Assembly: GCF_914767665.1 (NCBI RefSeq)
Contig: NC_059504.1
Coordinates: 23,228,001-23,292,000, forward strand
Reading direction: 5' to 3'
Origin: Harmonia axyridis
Taxonomy: Eukaryota > Arthropoda > Insecta > Coleoptera > Coccinellidae
Length of the DNA stretch: 64,000 nucleotides
Positions within the stretch are counted from its first letter, which is position 1. Each line of letters begins with the position of its first letter. Below are positions 55,766-64,000 of the stretch, in pieces. The position numbers and the translations under genes were made by a program. Below the pieces are notes generated by a model. The model did not search any database. It saw only the letters and a program-made list of their open reading frames with translations, and was not told the DNA's origin.

Positions 55766-57745
55766 GGCCTTCGACTCTATTCCACATGGGTGGCTGACCA
55801 AAATTTTGGAAATATACCAGATCGATCCAATTACAATAAACTTTCTGAAGTATGCAATGTGCAACTGAAGAACGAATATCGAACTCTCTACGGCGAACAT
55901 AACTACTAAAGAGATTCCAATAAAAAGGGGAATTTTCCAAGGAGATTCATTGAGTCCCTTATGGTTCTGCTTGGCGCTGAACCCCCTAAACAACTGAATG
56001 CTACTGAAAAAGGTTTCAATGTCAAAGGAAATAGAACTACTATTGCACTCAATCATTTGCTATACATGGATGACCTAAAACTTACAACAGGCAACAAAAA
56101 CCACTTGCAAATTATGGTCAAACTGGTGGAAAATTTTTCGAAAGAAATTTTTTTCGATGAAATTCGGATTGGACAAGTGTCGTACTATTAGCGTAGTGCG
56201 TGGAAAAATCCAAGATGAACCGATAGCTCTCTCCAATGGACAGGAGATAGAAGCAATGAAATCGGACGATCTTTATAAATACCTAGGAATGAAACAAAAC
56301 CGACGAATAAACCATCAAAGAATGAAGGAAGACTTAACCACTGAGTTCATTAGGAGAATCAACAAAATTTTAAAAACAAACCTCAACAGCAAGAACATGA
56401 CGAGAGCTATCAATACATATGCATGTTCAATTCTTACATACTCTTTCGGTATCATTCCATGGACCAAAACAGATATAGAAAACCTGCAACGCAAAATGAC
56501 TAAAGCACACAAGCACCATCCGAAAAGTAGCATTGAGAGGACGACACTGCCGAGGAATAAAGGAGGCAGAGGTCTGCTAGACATCATGGAACTTGCCCAT
56601 GGGCAAATTGAATGCCTACGAACATACTTCAAAGACAAATCAGGCATGTCAGAGATCTACAAAGTACTGTGTGAAGCAGACGAATCAACACCTTTACAAC
56701 TGCACAAGGAGCAATTGTCATACAACCACCAGGCAATCCAATAAAAACTGCAAGATGGAGAGAAAAGCCCCTACATGGACGACATTTCAACGAGATGAAC
56801 CAGGATCATGTCGACATTGAAGCGTCGAACTATTGGCTCACATCAGGTGCGATGTATCCAGAAACGGAAGGATTTCTTTTAGCCATCCACGATCAAGTGA
56901 TCTCAACAAGAAATTACTGCAAGCATATCATAAAGGATCGAACTATTACTGACGATCGATGCCGTTATGGGTATCCAACGAATGAGACAATCCAACATAT
57001 CACTGGAGGATGTCAAATGTTTGTAGGAAATGAATATAAAGAGAGACACGATGCAGTAGGAAAGATACTACACCAAGAAATGGTAACTAAATTAACACTA
57101 ATTCATTCTGAAAAAGTGCCATACTACCGACCGGAAACCATCCTGGAAAACGAACGCTATAAACTGTACTGGGATCGTACAGTTTTGACTGATAAAACAG
57201 TACCTCACAACAGGCCAGATATATTGCTAGTTGATAAACATCAAAAGGCATCAATACTCATCGACGTAGCTATACCTAATAACAACAACATGCGTCAAAA
57301 AGAGGTCGAAAAAATTTCAAAATATAGGCACCTTGAATTTCAGATAAAGCGCCAGTGGGGAATGATATCAACGAGAACTATTCCAATTATCATCTCAACA
57401 ACAGGAATAGTACCCAAAAATCTCGAGAGAAATATTAAGCAACTAGGACTTAGTGAGTATATATGTAATATAATGCAAAAAGCTGTTCTCTTAGGTACTG
57501 CAAGGACGGTGAGAAAATTCCTAGGAAGCGAAGGACAGGTCCAAGGATCGCGTGTAAGAGGACCAGAAGACCAGACGAGAACCAGGGGGACCACAAGGAC
57601 CGGACACGACCGAGCTCTACCCTTCTGATATTTTGAATCTCTGGGATTGAGTGAATGTTCCTCTTAGCGAGGAGTGAGAAGCCGACAGCGAGGAGAAATC
57701 CTACGCGTATAGGCAAAAGTCGGGAATAATAATAATATTTATTTA
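55766..57745 (+). pseudogene. R2/R4-type LINE with restriction-like endonuclease, 5'-truncated
   Basis: It opens inside RT motif A (AFDSIPHGWLTKILEIYQID), then FQGDSLSPLWFCLALNPLNN and, decayed, LLYMDDLKL with the MDD active site. A 195-residue frame (56157-56744) covers the thumb: KFGLDKCRTISVVRGKI, YKYLGMKQNRRINHQRM. A 277-residue frame (56795-57628) holds a zinc-knuckle CRYGYPTNETIQHITGGC, with the second Cys lost, and the restriction-like endonuclease (RPD at 140-142, D157 in LIDVAIP). Such elements insert at specific sites by nicking DNA with this endonuclease. Frameshifts near 55915, 56150 and 56745 inactivate it. The tail ends AATAATAATAATA at about 57740. Confidence 0.85.
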
Positions 57746-58600
57746 AATCCCTTCTGACATAAATATGTATAGGATACGTCCACTACAAAAAACAAAGAAA
57801 GAAATTAGTTCTATAAGCATATTATGATTCATTCAAAAGGTAAGACAATAAATTCCCTGTTCCCTAATAAATGTCTGGGAACTTGGAAAACCCTAGTATA
57901 TAGGAAATATTCTGGTCATGAACATACTTTATCCAAATAAAAAAAAAATCAGTTACACAACGAACTCAAACAGAGTGAAAATGCAATAACATTAATTACT
58001 CTAGGGACCGCATTGGTTTATGCGAATCATAAGAAAGATAAGTATGAAGTGATAGATATGCGTAACTGCAGCAAATGAACGTAACGTCATCGTCATCCGG
58101 TGAAACGTGGACTATTTGAGCCAATAGAAACATATCGACACATTGTGGCTCCAGAGACGATCCGCTAAATACCGGGTTTTATTTGAAAGTACTGTTATGC
58201 AATAAATTTCCTGACTTCAATTGAATTGCTGAAAACTTGGACAACCCTCGTTTAATTAAAATATTCTCTCTTGCTCCAAGTGACTTGGAATATACTTGAC
58301 CAGTTTATAAATTTCATATTTACCCTGAATGCATGAAGGTGTACAAGTTTGTAGGATAAATTACTTGTGATCAATAAAACGTTTTGTTTATTTGTAATTG
58401 GTGACTTTTCATTTTGTGGAACTGTGAGGTCAGGCTCATACGACCCAGTAACACCAACTGCATTTGAAATAATGATAATATAGTATAGTTTTCAATTGCT
58501 ACAGCCTTGAAGAATATTAGCAACGAAAGAAAGATACTGTTGATTTGAGTTCTGCACTTGAACAGTTTCACCGTACCTATCTTCTTCTTGCAGTGCATCT
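57746..58600. other. Non-coding stretch
   Basis: No gene or repeat recognised apart from chance frames. Confidence 0.35.
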
Positions 58601-58601
58601 C

Positions 58602-58802
58602 CTATCGGAGGTTAGCTATCATCACAGCAATCCGGACCCTGTTGACTGCAGCCCTGAACAATTGAACACTACTACAGTTAAACCAGTCCCTCAGGTTCTT
58701 AAGCCAGGACATACGGGGTCTACCAATGTTCCTTCGTCCACGGATTTTTCCCGTACCTATAGGACCGATTATAAGAGTTTTTCGATACAAAAAGCGTAAC
58801 AA
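58602..58802 (-). pseudogene. LINE ORF2 C-terminal tail fragment
   Basis: The 66-residue frame contains IRGRRNIGRPRMSWLKNLRD, and then LFRAAVNRVRIAVMIANLR. This is the standard ending of many insect LINE polyproteins (GRR..GR....WL.NLR.W.......LFRAAV.KVRIA.MI.N.R). The rest of the element is missing. Confidence 0.75.
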
Positions 58803-59736
58803 TTCAACATAGGTTGTCCTTTGTACCCGTCAATGACCTCATATCCTAAACCACACATGAGAAAACACACCGCAACATACTCATTTTCCAATACTCCAAA
58901 CTACTAATTATCAACAAGCAGTAATAATACCCCCAAAGACTTACCGTGATTGTCTGAAATTACCCTCACGTTTAAATGTACTCAATTGAATAAAACCGAA
59001 CTCAGCCCTAGTCTGGAGAATGGCAAACCTAATTAACTTTTCAGTTCCAAAATGAGAAAATGTTCGCGTGACAAGACACAGTTTGAACGGTAAACTAACA
59101 AGGTAATGCTAATTTTATTAGGTTTCCAATTTTCGAAGACATTAAATTCTGAATTGGCCTCGGTCTGCCATAAAAAAAGTTCTGTTACAGTTCTGCCTGG
59201 AACTGAGTTTAATTTGCGAATGTCAGATCACGCAACATCGCCGATATTTCATTCGGCTTTTCGTTGCACAATACTGTGACATTACGATCCAAATGGTCGA
59301 ACTTTTTGCCATAGGACTCTGGAAGAACTCATTCTTGGAAAGTTGGATATAGGTAGTGGAATTGGGTTTAAAATCTAGAGGGCCATTCAGTAATCAGAAA
59401 TCTTCCACAGCCATTGCTTTTTTTTCTTCAGCGATAATATTAACAGATTTCTCTTTGAAACTGTCTCCTTTGAATATTTTATTCCCCAATATATCCTTCG
59501 ACAACAATTGAGAATTTCCACTCCTCATATTAATTTTAAAGCAATTAAGCACTTACCAAAATTGTTGCAAATGACCAACGGAAACAATGTATTTATGTGT
59601 ATAAGACAGTATCGTTCATATATGACAATAATAAAACACTCGAAATAACAATTGACAACTGATAATTGACAACAAACAATGACAAAACATTAACTAGATA
59701 AGAATGCTGTTGAATGCGCTATAAACTAAGTATTTC
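58803..59736. other. Non-coding stretch, probably single-copy
   Basis: No repeat or gene recognised. Confidence 0.35.
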
Positions 59737-60660
59737 CTAATGGACAATTTGAATTTTTTTTATTGGCAAAGTTTTTAAATTGGAAGGAAGCTCATTGAAC
59801 ACGACTACAGTCTCATACTGAGGTGATTTTCTGAATAAAGAAGTACGATGTTTTGGTACTATCAACGTGTGGGTTTCTAGTTTGTACTGAGTGTCCCCCA
59901 ACCTGTCAAGTTCAAGCAGTCTAGCCCTGGCATACATCGCTACCTTAAAAATATAAATTGAAGGAACTGCCAATAGTGATTTGGTGTTGAATATGGTCCT
60001 ACAAGAATCCAATGGTCTTAGGCTAAATTTTTGAGCAACAAATACTCTATGCCAGTGAGAACAATTACCCTATAATTAAATGTTGTACATTAGATGAGAA
60101 TATAAGCCAAGCTATAGTTCACACTGACCGAGGCAAGCTGTTCTAAGCAACTGCTTAGACCAGCTGAAAAACTTCTCAGCTGCAACAGTGTAAAATAGGC
60201 TTTGGGAAATAATTAACACAGCCCTTCTACATGAAGCTCCTAATCAAGAAATGGATCCAGCATTACACCAAAATACCTGAAAGCAGCAGAAAAACAAAAC
60301 TCTGCGACTTCATAAATAGGCTTAATATTGTATTAAAGAAATTCAAATATTCGGTCTTTCTGGGAGGACACAAGTCTGCTCCTTTGACACCAAAATAAAC
60401 AAGGTCACCAAACTAATCCAACCTGAGACCATGAGAGCTACAACATCAGCATTCATTGCACTACGACCTTGATCGATAAAATATGGCATTCTTTAATAAA
60501 TGAAGAAAATGAAAGAGGTCCCAGGTTGGACTCCTGGAGAACATCCAAAGAAACCTCAGGAGACATAGATTCAACTCCACAAGTCCCGCATTCTTCTGCC
60601 TACTCAATGAATATTCCATGCTGAAAGCTACATTCTACTGAGTGAAGCTTTCAGCTTGGC
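59737..60660 (-). pseudogene. LINE reverse transcriptase relic (third family)
   Basis: Minus-strand frames give, in order, SNLGPLSFSSFIKECHIL (a decayed GSVLGPLLF..YIND motif), FGVMLDPFLDWELHVEGLC (YLGV.LD..L.W..H), LRSFSAGLSSCLEQLASVSV, and a 91-residue frame (59737-60012) with FNTKSLLAVPSIYIFKVAMY and PKHRTSLFRKSPQYETVVVF. The order is that of the RT palm, thumb and C-terminal part of insect LINEs whose tails read N.LP..LK. Numerous frameshifts, so old. Confidence 0.7.
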
Positions 60661-60950
60661 GTAATTTGACCATAATGAAGATGCTTAAACTTCGTAAACA
60701 AATTGGAGAAGTATGCAGTCCATACATAGTTAAGTTATAATATTAAACCAAAGTGGGTTAGTCAAATGAACCGCTGGATCTCCTACTATGACTACTTTGC
60801 TGTTTTCTAGCAGATCATGCAATCAACATGAGTTAGCATTCTGTTTTACACTTAAACATATGTAGCCTCATAAGGCTACATATTAAGGCTATATACTATA
60901 TAAGGCATATTCGAGTGAATATCAAAAAGGATACAGCACACATTATTAAA
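60661..60950. other. Non-coding gap
   Basis: Nothing recognised beyond a short AAGGCTACATATTAAGGCTA-like repetition near 60875. Confidence 0.3.
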
Positions 60951-61864
60951 ACTAGTCATTCCAAACAAAAAGTTCAATAGGCTCAAGTTTTTCTATAGGC
61001 TAGTTTTGACGCTGGAGGCCCCTGAAAACTCTCATTTGTTCTCCATTGTTAAAAAATACAAAACGTTATCCTGATGGATAAGCATCACTATTCTGAGTAA
61101 TTAAGATATGAACAGTCATTAATATGGCATACTATTAAAAGCATTGTTCTTTGGAGTTGTTACATTTGGCAATTATACAGTGTGTTCCAGCTACGTACAA
61201 TTTTAAAAATTCAATTATTCGAAAATGGTAACAAATTGCCTCAGCGTTCTACTATCAAAAACCTTATTCTACATCACATTTCAAAAGAAAGCGGAAATTA
61301 TATTATATTCCAAATGTTTTGTACTGAAAAATTTCATCCATTTGAAGATTAATATCGTAAAAATCCCTGACGTTACAATAATAGATTCACAAAGAAAATC
61401 TTTTCTAGGACGTTTTATAGGCAGATTTGTAATATTTCTTATCATTTCTCAAGCCTTGAAATTATGATCAAAAAATATGTTTCAGTAGGTACGGAACTTT
61501 TCGAATATAACATTCGCTTGCTTTTGAGAAGAACACTCCATATATTTTTTCGAATGTGATATAGAATAAGGTGTAGAATAGGATTCATAAATATTTTAAC
61601 TTTAAAAAGTTCAAGTAGCTGGAATTGGAACTGTATAATTGACCAAATGTACAACACCAAAGAACAATGCTTTTAATAGTATCTCATATTAATGACTTCA
61701 CATCTTGATTACTCAGAATGGTGATGATTATCCAGGATTACGTTTTGTATTGTTAAACAATTGGAGAACAAATGAGAGATTACAGGGGACTCTAGACTCT
61801 AGCGTCAAAACTAGCCTATTGGAAAATTTGAGCCTTTTGAACTTTTTATTTGGAATGACTTGGA
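60951..61864. mobile_element. 0.9-kb foldback element
   Basis: Two inverted arms of roughly 450 bp meet near 61430. Outer arms match closely: TTCAATAGGCTCAAGTTTTT with its complement, GACGCTGGAGGCCCCTGAAA with CAGGGGACTCTAGACTCTAG and GCGTC in inverse order, AAAAGCATTGTTCTTTGG with CCAAAGAACAATGCTTTT. Inner arms are more diverged. There is no unpaired coding core. Ends and target duplication are not clear. Confidence 0.7.
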
Positions 61865-62082
61865 CTATAGCATATCAAAAATTCAGTCATTTCACAGGGG
61901 GCTACTTTCTCTAATAGAGTGTGAGGTATATTTCAAAAGGAGAGACAGCAACCGTGAGATACCTGCCAGAACAATACTTTCTCTTAGAGATGGATTCAAG
62001 TCAAAAACTATTTTGATTTTACCCACAAACTTGACTTGACTTGAAAAATCAAACTTTTGACTTGACTGATTTGGCTTCAAAT

Positions 62083-63455
62083 CAGTGGCGGCCGCTCAGA
62101 GGAGGCAGAGGAGGCCGGGCCTCCCCAAATTTTACCGCATTATAATTCTTAGTTCAAGTCCAACTATATTATGTTAACCTAAATCAATAGAATATTCAAA
62201 TTTCTGGATACTTTTTACCCCAATATTTCATCATATTTATACATTCTCCGCAACAGACTTCAAAACTGAGAAGATTGCGCATCGCTGCACCGTACTACAG
62301 GCATGCGTTGCGCTAAGGAATACAGCAGACTCCAGACGCGGGTCGCGGAGGCCCAATTCCTCTCTAGTCGCGTTTGTCTTGAACGTAGAATTTCAAATTT
62401 CTCCCGATACGAAGCACCGGCCACTCTAAATTCGAGCTGGATATCACGTGCCGGAGGCCCTGTCTCCGTTGACCGAAAGCGCCCGAACATGATCCACGGC
62501 GATTAACGATGGGTCAGCTCAGCTGTTTCTGTTTATTAGCGCCAGAATTAGGGAAAGATAAAGATAGGCCAGTACTTTTTATTCCTTTCGGCGTCTTGTT
62601 TGTGGTTTCGTGTTAGGATTGTTCGGCAAAGTTTGTAGGTAAGGAAGGGTATTGGCTGGCTATTCAGATATATTTTATCGAGAAAAATGGAAACGGAAAC
62701 GTCGGAAACTAGAAATGAAAATGATAGTGTCAGTAGGGAACTCAGAGTTACTGAAGATATTGTAGATTTTATTTTGATTAAAAAGTTCAGCCAAATGCCT
62801 TACGATGACAAAATTTTCATTACCAAAACTACAAAAACACCTCAGCCTGCTATGCAAAATTTAATTGTCAATTCCAGGCATAATCCTATCTATCTATCCA
62901 TAATCGTTCCTTCTGCGTCCAATGGTACACTAAATGCGAGTGGCTGACCGGAAGTACAGTTCGGAATAAATTATTTTGTTGGTTTTGTTTACTTTTCTCC
63001 GACGATTCAGAAAACAATGTGTGGTCAAAATTAGGGTATTCGGATTTAAAAAATTTACAGAGGTCTATTGAAAGACATGGCAGATCAAAATCTCATTTAG
63101 GCGCATCAATTAAATTTAAATTGTTCGGAAAACTCAATATTGTAAATTCACTTGATCAGGGTCATAGGCAAACTATCATAGATCATAACGAAAAGGTCAA
63201 AGAAAACATGGATATTTTGAAAAGATTATTTGACGCAGTTATGTTCCTTTGTTTTCAAGAATTGCCGTTTAGAGGACATGATGAAAGTGTAGATTCGGAT
63301 AATAGGGGAAATTTTAAAAAGCTATTGTGTTTCATTGGCCGCTATGATTCAAAATTAGAAAAATTTTTGAATGATGCCACTGTCTTCTCTGGGACGTCAA
63401 AAACCTATTTTTTTTGCTTGGCCTCCTCTGAATGAAAGCTCACGAGCCGCCACTG
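62083..63455 (+). mobile_element. hAT element with perfect 8-bp target duplication
   Basis: Ends CAGTGGCGGCCGCTCAGAGG and complement of CAGTGGCGGCTCGTGAGC; CTTCAAAT flanks both ends exactly (62075-62082 and 63456-63463). Both features are diagnostic of hAT. At 1373 bp it is far shorter than an autonomous element and holds only the N-terminal part of a transposase, so it is an internally deleted copy that would need help in trans. Confidence 0.9.
62687..63435 (+). pseudogene. ZMYM1/TTF-type hAT transposase, N-terminal part
   Basis: The first frame starts METETSETRNENDSVSRELR at 62687 and runs 86 residues to a stop. After a one-base frameshift near 62945 it continues WLTGSTVRNKLFCWFCLLFS, matching the TTF-type zinc finger (C..C pair) of ZMYM1-like transposases. 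The 138-residue frame from 63019 reads VWSKLGYSDLKNLQRSIERH, and later LCFQELPFRGHDESVDSDNR with GNFKKLL, the usual RGHDE..... NRGNF motif. It breaks off at FSGTSK, before the DDE core. The enzyme would bind the ends and move the element; this copy cannot. Confidence 0.8.
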
Positions 63456-64000
63456 CTTCAAATCAAACTTTTTCAAACTGTTTGAAGTTTGAATATCATA
63501 TTGGGCTTACTCTGCAATTTCGCAAATTAGTTATAATTCATATTTTATGTGTTGTGCGTTATGTCTGAACCAAAATGTCTGAACCCTGAACTTTTTTCAT
63601 GTAGCTCATGCAGCTCGGCATACGTACCAGAACAAAGAGTGTCTGATTTCGAAGATACCCTCCCTCAAAAACTATGAGATAAAATCTGTATACGAGGTAG
63701 AATATCAACAAGAAAAATAAATATACAGATTTTTTTGATGTTGCAGCAGAGGAAACAACACTTTCTGGATCGAGTAGTTTTTGTGGTAGTAAAAACATAA
63801 AACGTTGGATCCATAATTGTCAACATTGTTTTTGGACGGCATCTTTCTTTTATTGGACTTGTAATTTTTATTAGCAGGGGGCTTTAGTGTCAGATTTCTT
63901 ATGCACAGCATTCACTTAGTTTGTAAGAATTTCTGAAGTAAAACTTTAGTTTTCACGAAGAATTTTGAGGTGACAAGTTGGCGTTGATTGAAAAAACGTT

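Larger units (their letters stand above)
61985..64000. mobile_element. hAT element of the 13066-14210 family, partial and interrupted
   Basis: Left end TAGAGATGGATTCAAGTCAA matches that of 13066. Later blocks match too: CTCATGCAGCTCGG, TTTTTTTGATGTTGC, GGTAGTAA.AACATAAAAC, and CACGAAGAATT near 63957. The element runs out of the window, so its right end is not seen. Another hAT is inserted at 62083-63455. Confidence 0.7.

Noticed and set aside
1..64000. Recurrent TAGGTACCTA words as a regulatory code
   Set aside because: They are scattered across the whole window without relation to features, so a genome-wide bias is more likely.

Overview
The window is AT-rich, non-coding eukaryotic DNA, most likely from an insect. 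The evidence is the mix of transposon families (Jockey-like and R2/R4-like LINEs, Penelope-like elements, irritans-type mariner, hAT with ZMYM1-like transposase, Tc1/mariner-type foldbacks, a Crypton-like recombinase relic) and the absence of any intact host protein gene. A beetle or hemipteran would fit, but the order is a guess. The only convincing intact cellular gene is an isolated intron-less tRNA-Arg(TCT) at 41756-41828 on the minus strand.

Layout. 0-8 kb: a small MITE (837-1170), two CAAGTCAAG-rich repeats in opposite orientation (about 3865-4985 and 5575-6930), a palindromic Penelope terminal element (3941-4457) and a near-perfect 182-bp MITE (5872-6053). 8-17 kb: a possible exon with a good splice donor, a LINE fragment, hAT remains, and a Crypton-like relic split by a 1.1-kb hAT with near-perfect 8-bp target duplication, followed by a four-unit tandem array of about 550 bp. 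18-25 kb: a foldback copy, two Jockey-like LINE fragments, a mariner pseudogene and LINE tails. 26-36 kb: duplicated TIR-like repeats, a foldback whose arms are degenerate tandem repeats around a LINE RNase H fragment, and a 425-bp tandem array with a solo LTR at one junction. 38-46 kb: LINE fragments, a CAGGGTG foldback, the tRNA and hAT ends. 48-54.5 kb is the densest part: two long-TIR CAGGGTG foldbacks, a hammerhead-ribozyme repeat, and a mariner split first by one of the foldbacks and then by a 3.5-kb head-to-head Penelope palindrome. 55-64 kb: an R2/R4-like LINE with a restriction-like endonuclease, other LINE relics, a 0.9-kb foldback, and a hAT inserted in another hAT.

The elements form a layered record of insertions rather than a working pathway. 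The most unusual signal is a set of self-cleaving hammerhead RNA motifs. One repeat at 48895-49495 has a tandem junction that predicts a 288-nt unit between two cleavage sites, which is the layout of animal retrozymes. Related degenerate motifs sit in the ends of both Penelope palindromes. Most proteins here are broken. The longest open frame is the 375-residue C-terminal part of a Penelope reverse transcriptase/GIY-YIG protein. All family assignments come from reading motifs by eye, without database searches.
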